A DNA stretch of 64,000 nucleotides from Plenodomus lindquistii. Lineage: Eukaryota > Ascomycota > Dothideomycetes > Pleosporales > Leptosphaeriaceae. The notes under the pieces were generated by a model. It searched no databases, had not been told where the DNA came from, and saw only the letters and a list, made by a program, of their open reading frames with translations. Made by a program: the position numbers and the translations under genes. This document shows, in pieces, positions 45,560 to 59,547 of this stretch. The stretch is taken from NCBI GenBank assembly GCA_025504975.1, contig JANUWI010000021.1, positions 656,147 through 720,146 on the forward strand, given 5' to 3'. Every line of letters starts with the position of its first letter. The stretch's first letter is position 1.

Positions 45560-47340
45560 AGTGCAAGAGGCAAAGACGGCAAGGCCAAAGCTAGTAGATG
45601 AAACAAAAAAGGAAAGGCCAAAAAGGATTAGCAAGAGGAGGTGAAGTATCTACAGACAGAGAACCCGGCCACTTTATGTAGGTATCGTGGATGCTAGCCA
45701 GCGCGCGGATCCATACACCCCTCCTCTATATTCGACTCCCAGCTGCCCGCACCCTTCCCATGTCTGAAGAGCCCACGTGAAGCTCTACGTCGCCGTGAAG
45801 TGCGATGCAGACAATGCAGTGTTGTCCTAACTAAGCCGTAGGGTGTTGTATCCTGCAGCGGCTATTGCGGTGCATGTTGAGAGTTGCTGGTTCGTATAAC
45901 GTCGGCACAACGTAGAGATTGTCTACCATGTGCAGTGAGCGTTATCAAGCGGGTATGCAGACCAGGTCCTTGTCAGAGCACGACGTCAATAATCGTTGAT
46001 CACTCTCGTCCTTCTAGCGGCGGCGTTATTGGACGTCGTGCTCTGACATTCCTGGATCGCACAACATAGCCACTGCTCACCATGTGCATATGCATCACGG
46101 TTTGATTCAGAGAACTCTGTAGCTCGCACAACGTGGAGGATAGTCCTGACCAGGTAGCCTGATTGGTGGAACCTGCTGCCGGTCGCACCCGTACTTTGCC
46201 CGCGATAGGATGCATGGGGTTTGTGTCTATTGTCTTCGCTCGGGCACAATACCCATTGGGAGCACAAGACGCAATGTCGTGTTGTGGCACACACACCCGC
46301 ATTGACCAAACTGAGAGCGATGGCCTATTTGAGACATCACCTACTCTCCCCCGTCACCTCTTCGTGCAGGATTCGCAAACCAGCATTGGCCTAATCGAGA
46401 CTCAAGCCCCTCCACACCCCCTCACTGTTGCGACTGAAGGTTTCGTGGTGACGTACATTGCGAAGATATGCAACACGATACAATGCGCTAGATAAGTCTG
46501 ACTAGGTTGGCATTTGTAGGCGAGGAGCGCAGAGAGTGGGGAGTTTGATAAGAGGTTGATGTTGGGTTGATCATGGCAAAGCAAGAGAAAGCGAAGCCAG
46601 GTGGAGAATAGGCCGGGGTGGGATAGGGGAGGTGGTAAAGGATTCGGAAGAGATGGGGTGATGGTTGCGTAGAGGTTCAGTTTTGTGTTCAAGTTCCGAT
46701 ACCGTGTGGTATTGCCAGACGGGTTGTAATTGTACGACACGTCTGATCCACGTGAGATGGGACGGGAGAGAAGAAGGCATGAATGGTGGGAGGTATGTGT
46801 CCTCGACGGACCGACCTTCCAGGAAGCTCTTGTGTGGCGACATCCTCCTCCAAGAAGCCGTTCTGGGATAATCTTGGGAAATACCATGCGCTGTTGAACC
46901 ACGGGTTGACCTCGCAATAGAGCGCAAAGCATTGGTCGCAAAGCTCCTGTGATGAACGCGCAGGTGATAAGAAATATTGCGCTTGCCGTTAACATGCAAG
47001 ATCTCTTCAGCTGCCTCAGACATAGAGTGCGTACGTGCAGTATCAGCCTCGAGTCCCAATGTGTAGGTGAGGTTCGAGTATAGGATCCGTGGGGGGTTTC
47101 CTGCGCGCTTACATGGATAAGGCACCGACTTGAAACAGCGCCAAGCTCTACCGGTATCCTATCCAACGCCGGAACAAGATACACTGCCCCGCTGCGTGTA
47201 AGAGCCAGCGACAGCCATAGCCGACCCTACTTGTCCTACGTTAGCCTTGCTCTCAATGTGCGCTAACGCGGGTGGAGCATCTCAATCACCCCTGCACATC
47301 AACCCGCCGTGGCACCGGCCTTACATAAGGACTTGCAGGT
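45560..47340. other. Upstream flank and decayed sequence with overlapping open frames
   Basis: The minus frames 46,402-47,184 (260 codons) and 46,571-47,125 (184 codons) overlap each other in different phases and have Ser/Pro/His-rich composition. At most one is coding, and neither resembles a known protein. 45,570-45,960 is the promoter side of the 494-aa gene. Confidence 0.3.
45971..46048. repeat. Inverted repeat with 17-bp perfect arms
   Basis: The arms are 45,971-45,987 and 46,032-46,048 (TGTCAGAGCACGACGTC and its exact complement). They extend inward by five more pairs after a one-base bulge. Further similar words (CACAACGT, CACCATGTGC) occur farther out on both sides, so this may be the centre of a larger, diverged foldback structure. 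Confidence 0.75.
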
Positions 47341-47720
47341 ACCACAGCGCTAGACGTTGACCTCGAAGCTGCCTGGCGCCCATTGGACGAATTTGCCGAG
47401 GATGGCGACGCGCAACAGTGTGGCCAAGGTGCACGACCCAGCAGCGCCAGACAGCCAGCCATCACACCACCGCGACTTGGTCAGCCCGGCTGGAGTGTTC
47501 CACGAGGACATCCCGCGCCCACGACGATTGATGCAGGATCTGATCACCGCACAGGCCTGCCAACATGTCCCCGCCGGCCCCCGGGGCTAGGCAAGGCTGG
47601 ACAGTAGGAGTGTTGCTGTAGCCAGCCCTATTCCGCGAACTATGCCAAGTAGACGAGACCAAGACATTTATTACGTCTACTAACCATCTGCCGTAGGTGC
47701 AAAGGCAATAAAACAAATAG
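47341..47720. other. GC-rich decayed edge before the AT-rich block
   Basis: Short frames on both strands and no recognised family. Base composition changes abruptly at about 47,715. Confidence 0.35.
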
Positions 47721-48739
47721 AGCTAGCGTGTAGTTATAATCCCCTAACAAGAGAACTAGCTCCCCTAGCAAATTTTTCTAGCTCTAGAGAATTTTAGGAA
47801 TTTTAGTATTAAAAATAATCTTTAAAGCTATTTTTAGTATAAATTTAGTTCTAGTATAGAAGTAGCTATCTCTAGGCTAAATCTAGCTAGCTTTAGAAAA
47901 AAATAGTAATTCTTTAGTACTAGCTTTAATTTTCTAGAGCTATACTTTTAATAAGTTTATTTATACTTATTAATATATAAAACTAATTTCTATAATATAA
48001 TTAGTAGCTAGTTATAGATATAAACTAGTACTTTAAAATATCTTTTTAAAAAAACTATAGATTTTCTAGTACTAGCTCTAATTCTCTAGAGCTAGACTTC
48101 TAATAAACTTATTTTAATTTATTTCTATATTAAAAATAATTGCTATTTTTTAAATAAAAGCTAGTTTTAGCTATATAATAGTTTTTAAAAAAATAATTAA
48201 AAATTATATAAATATTTAAAACTTACTATAAATAGCTATTATTATTTAAATCTATTTTATTAATATATAAAAGAAAAAAAGTAGCTTAGAATTAAATTAG
48301 AAGTAGTAGATTTTTTAGGCTTATTTTATAGAGCTATTATAGAAAAGTTAAATAGTATAGTTTATTTAGTAAAAAAGTATATAGTTATAAAAATATAAAA
48401 ACTATATAGTATATTATAATATACTTTATAGATAAACAGTCTATATAAATAAGTAGTTTACTTTTACTAAAACTTTACTAAAACTATACACACCTATATA
48501 ATATTCTACTAATAATACTAGATAGAACTCTCTAATAAAGTTTAGATATAGCTTACGCTATAAACTTTAAAATAAAATATAAAATTTTTTTTATAACGCG
48601 CTGCAGCTATTTATAACATTTTCTATACTACTTTATATTAAAAACGCGCTAGTTAACCTCTATATAGAGATTATACGCCTAATTTAAAAAAACTAAATAA
48701 AAATAAAAAAAAAGTAATTATTTAGTATATATTTAAGCT

Positions 48740-50110
48740 ATATATATAAAGATTTTCTTTAAAGCTTATAGCTATAGTAGATATAGCTAATTTATTATAT
48801 AATAAGCGTAATCTAGACTATATTAGCGTAAACTAGCCTAGTACGTTTATTAAATACTGCTCTAAATTTAAAGTAAAGTTTAATTATAAGTATAACTATA
48901 AAAAAGCTTTATATAAAAATTTAAAAGTTATTAAAGCTTTATTTAAACTAGTAGCTAATATAAAAAAAAAGTATAGTATCTAGAATAAAAATATATATAA
49001 CTTTAATAAAATAAGCTTTATAATAGGCTAGATATTAATAAAAATAGTTATTACAGCTTTAGAGTATTAAAAATAACTAAAAGTAGTCTAGTAGAGTAAC
49101 TAGAAGTAGATAATAATTATCTAGAGGATTAATATAATAGAATAGGCTATTCTACTTTTTATTATTTTTAAAAGCTACTACTATTTTTTAGCCTAGTATA
49201 AAAAAAATAGCCTACTTAGAAATTAGATTATTATAGTCTCTAAAAATAGCTAAATAACTAATAAATTTAGATATTAGTAGCTAGAGCACTTTAATACCTA
49301 TACTAAAACGCGTACTATTAGAGGGTACTAGCTATTTATTATTAATAGCTATAAAAGCTATAACTTATTTAAATTCTAGTAATACTATAAAAAAAAAAAA
49401 GATTATTACTATATATATATTTTTTTATTTATTATACTTTTTTTAGCTATTTAATATAGGTTATTTTACTTTTTTAAAGTAGGTATATAGCTACTAAGCT
49501 AAAAAGCTTATACGTAACTATATTATATATATTATAAAGTTTAAATTTCTACTTTACTTTATACGCGCTTATAAAGCTATAATAACTTCTAGTAATATTT
49601 AAAAAAGGTTTTAAAGCGCTAGACTAGTTCTATATAAGCTAGAGTTAGTTATATTATATTTTAAAGTCTAGTTACGCACTCTATTACTACTCTCTATTAA
49701 AAATAAGCTCTAGTAGTTATAAACTCTAAATAATACTTTTAAACTAGAGTTATAATTAACGCTTATAAAAGTAAAAATTTAGAGGTATATAGATAGTTTA
49801 CTAACTTCTATAATTAAAGCTTTTAAAAAAGTATTAAAAAAGGCTATAATTATTACGTATAAGCTAGTATTAGCGTAGAAAAAAATTACTAAACTTTAAG
49901 CTGCTAATAAAGCTACTACGCGTTATAAATTATATAAAAAAAAGTAGGTTTAGTATAAAAATAATTTTATAGCTAAAAAAAGCCTATATTTAACTACTTT
50001 AAAAAAGTTTAGAGCGTATAGTAATAGAAAAAAAGTAAAAAAAAAAAAGTAAACTAGTAAAAGCTATAAGTAGGTATAATACTATATATAGTGCTATAAA
50101 ATAGAGTATA
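48740..50110 (+). mobile_element. RIP-destroyed Fot1/pogo (Tc1/mariner superfamily) transposase
   Basis: Reading through stops on the plus strand restores the order of a Fot1-type transposase. NFNKISFIIG near 49,000 corresponds to NFDETGFxxG, and ITALE.-.K.LKVV follows. Then come ILLFIIFKSYYYFLA, a block like NGWTNNEIGLxWLxHF ending KTRT, LLIINSYKSYN near 49,340 for LLILDGHGSH, and RAYKAIITSSNI near 49,570 for AFxxAFTxSNI. Catalytic Asp codons are now Asn (GAT to AAT), and Trp and Gln codons are stops, as expected for G-to-A and C-to-T change. A long Lys-rich tail ends near 50,050. Terminal inverted repeats were not identified. Confidence 0.65.
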
Positions 50111-50489
50111 ACTTATAAACGTATAAAAATAAAGTAGAAGTAGTTATAGAATAGTATTTAGGCTAGTTTTACGCTATACAGCGCTATATTATACTACTTT
50201 AAACTAGAATAGAGTATAGTTTTAGTAGGGTTTTAGTAGAGGTAGACTACTTGTCTATATAAACTGCTTGTCTATAAAGTACGTTAGTAAACTCTATATT
50301 CTATAAATACTAGTTAAAAAATAAATTAATTTATAGTTTTTAAATTATACTACTATAGAATTATAATATACTTAATAGAATATTTTATAAAACTAAAAAC
50401 CTTTTATATAACCTATATAAAGTATTTAATAAATAAAAAAAAAGTAAAAAACTATTAATATAAAAGTTCTACTACTATAGTCTATTTAA

Positions 50490-50938
50490 AAAGAAACTAC
50501 TACTTTAGTCTATTTAAAAAAAGGGTAGTACGTAGAAAATTACTTTTATTCTATTTTAAAAGAGAGTACTATGTAGTTATATATTTTTAAATATAGTATC
50601 TAGTTTCTAGAGCTAATAACACTTTTCTATAGCTCTATTTAACTTTAAAATTTCTATAACTTAGGTATTATAGTTACTTTACCTATATACTATACTACTA
50701 CTTTTTTTTCTCTACCTACTACTTAAGCCTATTTAGAGAGAGGGTAGTGCGTAGAAAATTACTTTTATTCTATTTTAAAAAAAGGCACTACGTAGTTATA
50801 TATTCTTAAATATAGTATTTAGCTTTTAGAGCTAATAATACTTTTCTATAGCTCTATTTAACTTTAAAATTTCTATAATTTAAATATTATAGTTACTTTA
50901 CCTATATACTATACTACTACTTTTTTTTCTCTATCTAT
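50490..50938. repeat. Two diverged tandem copies of a ~219-bp unit in the RIP block
   Basis: The word GGGTAGTRCGTAGAAAATTA begins at 50,523 and again at 50,742. The following ~190 bp match, with mostly C/T and G/A differences, down to a shared CTACTACTTTTTTTTCTCT end. Confidence 0.8.
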
Positions 50939-51689
50939 TTTATATATAGTTTTTTTGCACTAACGTATTTTTATATATAAAAATGTAGTTTCTTTTTACC
51001 TATCTATTTTTACTACGTTTATAGATATTAGTTTTATACTATAGTATTTTATTATTAGTTTATTACTTAGTAAAATAAGTTTATACTAGAGTAGTAAAGT
51101 CTTTTAACTACGTAGTAGTAATTAGTAGTAAGCTTATTATAAAAATATAAAATTAATATAGTTATTTAATAAATAAAGTAATAGATAGAAAAAGCTTTAG
51201 CGCTTTTTATAATTATTATACTAACTTTATTTTTACTAAAGGTTTAGCATTTAATATTTATTTATTAAACTATTAGCTACTAGTAGACTAAATACATAGT
51301 ATTTTTTACTATACTTATATAACTCTTTACTATATATATATAACTCTCTACTATATACGTAGTATTTTTTACTCTACTAAATAATAATTTAAAGTAAAGC
51401 TAAAACAGCACATTTAAAAACTATATAACACTTTAAATATTAATATATAGTAAAACTAAAATTTTTAAAAATAATTATTTCTTTATAGTATTAATTTTAA
51501 TTTAACTAATAAAAAAAGCTTTTTAAACTATTTTTCTATAACTAGTATTAAAAAAAGCTATATAATTAAATAATAAATTCTTTTAAACACGCTAGTATTT
51601 ATAAATTTATTTAATATTAATAAAATAGCTTTCTATATTAAATATATATATAATATTTCTAGAATACTAGTAGCTTCTAGAGCTAACTA

Positions 51690-51895
51690 AATAAATATAT
51701 CTAGCTTTTAGAGCTAGACTTTTATTATTCTAACTTTATCTAGCTTCTAGAGCTAGACTTTTATTATTCTAACTCTATCTAGCTTCTAGAGCTAGACGTT
51801 TATTATTCTAACTCTATTTAGTTTCTAAAGCTAGATATCTTTTATTCTAACTCTATTTAGTTTCTAGAGCTAGATATTTTTTATCTAAACTTTAT
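51690..51895. repeat. 40-bp minisatellite, about five copies, with an AGCTTCTAGAGCT palindrome
   Basis: The unit is TCTAGCTTCTAGAGCTAGAC followed by about 20 bp of TTTTATTATTCTAACTCTAT. Copies become more diverged to the right. The CTAGAGCTAG core also recurs around 47,750 and 48,070-48,110, so the motif is dispersed through the block. Confidence 0.75.
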
Positions 51896-51999
51896 TTTAT
51901 ATTTATAAAAAAACTTCTAAACTATCTAGTAGCGCGTATATAAAATATAATTAAATAGACTAGAAACTAGATTTACTAAATAACTTCTACTATAAACCT

Positions 52000-54900
52000 A
52001 CTAATATTTAATATAGTTAAAAACTAGTATAGCTAGACTATAAAAAGATTATATAACTTTATATAAAGTTTATAAAAAAACTATATAAAAAATATATATA
52101 AAAACTATATAAATACTACTTTTCTACTATATTACTTTAGTATTTATATATATATACTCTACCTAGTATTATTATAGCTAAATAAATAGTAGTTAAGTTT
52201 AGTAGTATAAACTATAGTTTATTATATAGTATTATATTATAGTATAATATAATATAAATATCTAATAGACTTTATATTATACTATATAGAGAGATGTATA
52301 AAATAAGCTAATATACTAAAACTAAAATTATACTTTTTATATAAAATTTATTACTTTTTTTTAAATATCTATTTCTCTATTACTTTTAGTCTATATACTA
52401 AGTAGATATTTAGTTAAAAACTATTATATTACTTTTATTATTTTTATTACTCTATTTATTTTTATTATTATTTTTTTTTTATTTTTTTTATCTAGAATAG
52501 TTAAGTCTACTATAAGGCTAGCTAAAATCCTCTACTCTATAGTAGATATATTATTAATAAAAATAACTTTATATACTACTTTTTCTATTTAGCCTATCTA
52601 GTAGACCTGCGTAAAGGTTTATATATACTATTCTTTAATACTAAATATATTAATAATATAAATAGACTAAATAACCTATAAGTTTATACTAATATTTATA
52701 AACTTTTAGATTACTAGTATTATCTATATACCTAGATTATACTTAAACTAATATTTTTATTTAAACTTCTATAAACTAGTTATAGTAGCTTTATACTCTA
52801 TAATTTTATCTAGAAAGAAATTAGTACAGAGTAGAGCTAAGTAAATAGTAAATATTAAAATATTATTAATAGCTATAATAGACTTTATTCTATCTACTTT
52901 ATTTTTTATTAATTTTATTTTTAGTTTATAGTATTTATAGCATTACGCTAGGCTAAGCTGCTTAATTAAAATAATAAATTTAAAGTTTATAAAATTTTAG
53001 CGCTATATTTAAAACTAGGCGTTAATTTTAATACTAAAGTTATAAAAAATTATACTATTTTTTATAAAATACTATACTAGTAGTGTAATATTTAAAGCTA
53101 CGCGCGCTATATAATAGCTAGTAGCTAATATAATATTCTTTAGTATTAGCTTTTTATCTAGATATCTAGTATTCTTTTATTTAATTAGATTGTATTTATA
53201 CTACTAGTAGACTTTAAACTTAAAAAACTTTTCTATAATAGAGATAAAATTTTATTTTTAAAATAATACTGCGTAAGTAATAACCTATAGCTTAAATTCT
53301 ATATTATATTTAATAGTTAGCTTATTTATATAACTAATAGTATAAAAAATACGTCTAATTATAAATAATTCTAGCTATTTATCTAGAAATGCTATAATAT
53401 TTACTATCTACTACGCTGCTATATAAGCTAATATAACTAGATATTTTATATTTAGTTTTTTACTTATTATTATTTAGTACTAGTTTTTTAGTAAGTTATA
53501 GTTTTTAATAATTATAGTAACCTTTTTAATAGTAAAATTATATAATTTATAGCCTAAGTTATACTATATTTTATTATAAATAAAGTTTATATAGAACTAA
53601 ATAGCTTAGGCTAAATAGCTATAGTTTAGTATACTAGATAGACTCTAAATATATATATATAAACTATTTATTTTATAGTAACTATACTAGAATAAATTTA
53701 TCTATTAAAGTTATTACTAGCTACTATAGATTTTATAGTATTTATTATAAACTATTATATATACTAGTAAAGCGTTAGTATTATAAAATAAAAGTAAATA
53801 GTTAACTTTTCTATTTTTTACTATCTAGTAATATATATATCTAACTTTAAATAAAGTTTCTATACATTTTAAAAAACTCTATATTATAGTTACTAGTATA
53901 AATTATGTAATTTCTAAACCTAGTATAGTAGTACTATATAGGCATAGCTAGATACTTTTATAGTAAGCTATAATTATACTAACTACGTTTTTTTTATAAA
54001 TCTACTAGAATATATTATTTATATTACTATTAGCCTATTTCTACTAGATATCTCTAGTAATAAATATAATTTCTTTTTAAATTAGACTTTATATAACTTT
54101 AGTAGTAGTAATACTATAGTTATTATATTATATTAGAATATAAAAAGCCTAGCACTTATTATTTAAAAGTAGTATATTTTAGAATACCTAATTTACTTTA
54201 TTTAGTTATATAGAAATAGTAAAAAAGACTATTATAGTAAAGTAGACTCTAATACTAGGCCTACTATAGAAAAAAAATATTTAATTTTTAGAAATATACT
54301 AGTATATAAGTATTTAATTAGTCTATATTAGATATACTAGATTAGAACTAGAGTTAGTATAGAAAAAAAAGTAATAATAAACTATAGGTAAAAATTTAGT
54401 TTCTACTATAATCTATATCTATTTTTTTTTTACTTTATAGATATTTTTACTATATTATAGATTAAATAGATTATAGCTAAAGCTCTGCTTTATTTTACTA
54501 ATACCTACTATATTTTTATAAACCTCTCTATAAATTCTATTATAATCTAGTTTAAAAGTAATAGCTATAAAAATTAGCTAATATATATAGAGTATTTTAC
54601 AAGAATATAATCTCTATATTACTAGAGAAATAGATTCTCTAGCTTTAATAGCGTAAATATTAATATTAGAAAAAAGCTACTAGATATATATTACAGTTTT
54701 ATTAGTAGTCTAGACTAGATTATAAATAAACTTTAGAGTTATAAACTAAAAGTAACTATTATTTAATATAGCTTTTAAAGTAGAGTATTTTAATACCTAT
54801 AGAATTTTTAATTATATCTAGTAATTAGTAAAAATATAGCCTAAACGCCTACGCTAAAGTTTTAGAAAAAACTTAAAATCTATAGAAGTATTAGTATTTA

Positions 54901-57900
54901 AAAGTTTACTACTAAAAAGTATAATAATAAATACGTAGAATCTATATTAGTTATATAATTATAATATTAAATAGCTACTAAAATTAATAAGTAAAGCTAT
55001 TTTAGCCTAAAGTATATAGAGGCTAAATGCGTAATTATAATCTAATAGTTATACTAAAATTAGAAATTATATAGTTTACTAACTATAAAATACTTATATA
55101 AAGAGGGTTTTATATAAAAAAAGCTTCTAGCTTTTTTTAAACTAAATTTTTTTTTATCTATTACCTTTTTATAATATGCCTATTAACGCTTTTATATATA
55201 ATAACTAACTATAACTCTAGTACTATAGTATTATTATTTTTATTAAATAATAGTCTATTAATATTAGTATAATATAATATAAATAGATTAAAAACCTACT
55301 TTTTAAATAGCGCTAAAAGACGCGTTCTAACTAGATAATTTAGCTTTTCTAAAAATATAAACTCTATAGATACTGTAGTAGAATATAAAAGTATTTTATA
55401 TAAGTTTATTTTTTTAGCCTAGTAATAAACTAAGCTAACTTTAGATAAAATAGTAATATATATATTTTTTAAACCTTTACTAGTACTTTATATACCTTTT
55501 TTAGATATTAATTATAGCCTAATACTTTACGCCTATACTATCTACTATAGACTTAAAGTATTAAAGTATAATAGTATTCTAGGCCTTTTATATATAAGCC
55601 TTTAGTTAATTATATAAATATTACTAGCTATATAGTAAATCTAGATAATTAGCCTATAGCTAATCTTTTATCTAATTCTAGATAAGCTTAATAGAGTTAA
55701 AATTAGAACTATAGGCTAGCTAGAAAATAGAATTAATACTTCTATTCTTTAGCTTTTTAATAGCTACTTTAGTAAAGTAAATAGAGGTATTATCCTGCAT
55801 AAATAGCTATTCTAGTTTTATTTTTATCTATTTATTAACAAGTAGGATAATTCTTTAGCTATATCTCTCTACGTTTATTTTACTCTAGTTTTTTTTCTAG
55901 AAGAGGTAAAAACCTTTTTTACTCTCTAAAAAGTAAGCCTAGAATATCTAGCCCTTTTTTTTTTAACTTTATTTACTAAACAGGTATTATTAAAACCTTT
56001 TTTTTTTCTCTAGGTAACCTATACTTTTTAGTACTAGCTACTAGTTACCTAAGTTTTATTAGACTAGAGTATAGAGTACTACTATTTATAGGTCTAGTTA
56101 ATATACTTCTAAGCCTACTAAAACTAGGCCTTTTTATTTACTAGTGTAAATAGTAGTTTAGCTAGAGCTACTCTCTATAAAAAGTTTACCTAGTAAAAGG
56201 CGTAGCTAATACAGTATTTATTTACTTTCTAGTTTCTAAAATAGTAAGTAAAAGCAGTATAGCTTATCTACTAAGTTCTATAGCTCTAATAAATAAAAGA
56301 AATTAAAGTCTCTATCTACTCTAGAAAGAGTAGAGGTAGTCTACTAGAGTATTTCTAGAAAGTAGCTAGTATAGTAAATAAATATTAAACTTAATTAATA
56401 CTATACTTTATATATCTAGCTATAAACTTATATATATAGCCTATATTCTATAGTACCTAAATAATAAAGTATTTATTATATATAAAATATTAGTAAAGTA
56501 CGCGTTTATATTATAATAAAAAAAGTAGCATTTTAAAATAGAATAAAATAAAGTAGTTAAAGTAAAAAATAACTACTAGCTATACTAGATAGAGAGCCTA
56601 GTATCTATAGTTTAAAAGCTATATATTTTACTATATAAATAGTATAGATTTATATATAATATATAGAACTATAGTACTTTTAATTTCTATATATATAGTA
56701 CTAGCTTAGCTCTCTATATAGAGTGCTTTTATATTCTACTATAGTAGCTCTAACTCCTCTATATAAACTAAAAATAATAGTTTTATATTATAAGCTATTA
56801 TTTATATATCTATATTATAGTTTTTTACTATTACTGCCTACTATTCTACTTAAGCTTATAAAAAGATTTTTTTAATAAAATTATTTATACTTTTTAGTAG
56901 TATACTAAAAATACTAATAGTACTAAAGTACTATTTAAATATATTCTATAACTTACTTTAATCTAAATACGTACTAAACGTAATCTATTACTTAGAATTA
57001 TTATTTTTAGTTAGTAAATATTCTAGATTAGCTTAGTATATAGTTATAAATAAATACTTTTTTACTATTATTATATATTTATAACTATGTATTCTAGTAC
57101 CTATTTTTCTCTATTAAATTTCTAATTTAAAGTAACTAAACTTTTTATATAACTTATTTATTTTCTAGTAATATTATAAATAATCTATAATACTATTAAT
57201 AGTAGTTTTTTAAGTATTAAAAAACTTTTTTTTAAACGTTTTAGTTTTAAACGCTGTTAAACTAAGCTTATTAATAACTTCTAGATTATTTAGTTTAGTT
57301 ATAAGCTATATCTATAACTATATAGGCTATAACTAAATAAACTACTATTTTTTTTAGGTACTAGGTAGTAACTATAAGTTTATAACGCCTATTTTTATAA
57401 TAGCTATACTTTAGAAAAGCTTTTTTCTATAAAAATTTTACTACTACTATATAGTAGCTATAGTATACTAGTTTTATATATAGTTTATTATACTAATAGC
57501 TAAACCTATACTAATAAACTTTACTACTATATTTACTTTAATATCTAGTTATCTTTTTATCTAATTCTAATATTATTATTACTTAATTATAACTATTTAA
57601 CTTAACTATGTTTTAATTTAGTTTTTATTACTTACTATAGTCTATATAAACAGTTTATTTAGTTTTTTAACTAAACTTTTTTATACCTATATTATAGTTT
57701 TTTTTTTATATAGGTATTTTCTAGATAACGTGTTTTTATTAACATTTTCTATATTATTATTTATATTTTTAATAATTTTTAAAAGATTATTATAGAAGTG
57801 CTGTATAGCTTTAAATACTTTCTAATAGTTTATATATTTATAAATATATTATAACGCATTTTTAATTATTAAAGTAAAAAATATCTCTATTAGTTTATAA

Positions 57901-59500
57901 TTATTAGGTACCTCTATAAAAAAAGCACGCTTTTTTTTACTTAGAACTTTATACGCTATTAGAACTAGGTTACGTTATTAATAATCTTTAGAAATATTAT
58001 CTAGTATAATTAGTAGCGTAATAGAGGTAGGTATAGTAAAAGTAAAAAAAGAATATAAAAAAAAAATAATAGGTAGAAACTATAATAATTAGTAGAGAAT
58101 AGCTATTTAGTATATACGTAATCTATTTATACTAGGCTATATAGTATAATTTTAGTCTATTTTTTTTTAATTATAATTCTATAAACTAATTTAAATTCTT
58201 TTTAGCATAGTACACGTTATATACTTTAGTAAAATAAGCTATAATTATAATCTAGCAAGCTAGTTTAAATCTAATTTAGTTTATAAAAAATACTTTATAA
58301 AATTAGTATACTTCTACCTAAATTAATAGTACACTATAACTAGACTATAATTATTACTATTTACCTCTAAACTTTAAATTTATTTTATAATAAATTTGTA
58401 TACTATATTACATATCTAAATTAATATTTAATATAAAGTAGTTATCTGCCTATACTACTAATACTATCTAAATCTAGCTAGTATTATAAACTATTTTACT
58501 ATAAAATATAGTAGCTATACTATAATAACTAAACGCGCTAAACTATAGGTAATTATTAATAAATCTAGAGAGAGCTTTTACTAAAGATATATAGATATCT
58601 AGCTCCTTTTAAACTAACTTTATCTAGCTATTTCTAACTTTAAAGTTTATAAAAATACACTTTAGTGCGCCTAAAATAGATATAAGTATATAGTTATTAG
58701 AATTATATCTATAACTAATAATATAAAAGTATACCTCTAAATAGTATATAATATATATCTACTAAATATAATATATACGCATTCTACTATATAGGTATAG
58801 TAGTTATAGTATTAGAAAGTTATTTTTAGTTAATAATTTTTTACTAAAACTAGCGTAAAAAATAGCTATGCTATAACTCTATTTAAAGTATTTATACTAG
58901 AGACTAAGTAAAAGTAAAAAATTAAAAATAATAGTAATAAAGAAATAGATATATACACGTCTAGTACTCTATTTACTTTAGAGTCTCTATACGTAAACGC
59001 TATCTAGGCTACTATTACTAGACTTAAAGTATAATTTATAGCTAGATAAATAAAGCTTATATATTTCTTTATAATATGTAATTAAATAGCTCTAGCTACG
59101 CCTAACTATTTTACTAACCTATACTTTAAATATATATAATTCTATAAATATATAGTAGAAATACTTTAGAAAATAGTATATAAATATATAAAGCTAAGTA
59201 TAGTTTTAGCTAAACTTCTATATTTATATAAAATAGTAAAAAGTATAGTATTATACTATTAGTATATAGTAGTAGAAATATTATAATAGACTAGAATGTA
59301 AGTTATATAAAAGAATTAGAATTATATTCTAGCTATACCTTTTCTTTACTACTAAAGATTTAATAACTACTATAGTAACACTTTTAGGAATATTTTTACT
59401 TTCTTCTTTTAAATTATAACTAAAGAAAATCTAGTACTACTAATACTTTACTATATACTCTACTAAATTAGTACCTAGAATGCTATTAACTAATATTTTA
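52000..59500. other. RIP block interior, no assignable relic
   Basis: TA-dominated sequence with occasional CG-rich islands. Probably several superposed retrotransposon and DNA-transposon copies, but I could not align any domain with confidence through the mutation load. Confidence 0.5.
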
Positions 59501-59547
59501 TAAATATTAATAAAAGAATACCTAAAGTTAAACCTAAGTATAAGTAA

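Larger units (their letters stand above)
47720..59547. other. RIP-mutated AT-rich block (about 11.8 kb)
   Basis: Base composition drops sharply. CpA and TpG are almost absent by eye (none in 49,330-49,560), whereas CpG (ACGCGC words), GpC, ApC and GpT persist and TpA is dominant. This is the footprint of CpA-directed C-to-T mutation on both strands, as made by repeat-induced point mutation in Pezizomycotina. No reading frame longer than a few dozen codons survives. Several transposon relics and duplications inside it are listed separately. The block abuts the telomeric array directly. Confidence 0.9.

Noticed and set aside
46402..47184. 260-codon minus frame as a gene
   Set aside because: Ser/Pro/His-rich composition, another 184-codon frame overlapping in a second phase and no motif; likely a chance frame in GC-balanced sequence.
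47720..59547. Centromere
   Set aside because: AT-rich RIPed blocks also form centromeric DNA in fungi, but direct contact with a telomeric array and window-end telomeric elements make a subtelomeric block the simpler reading.
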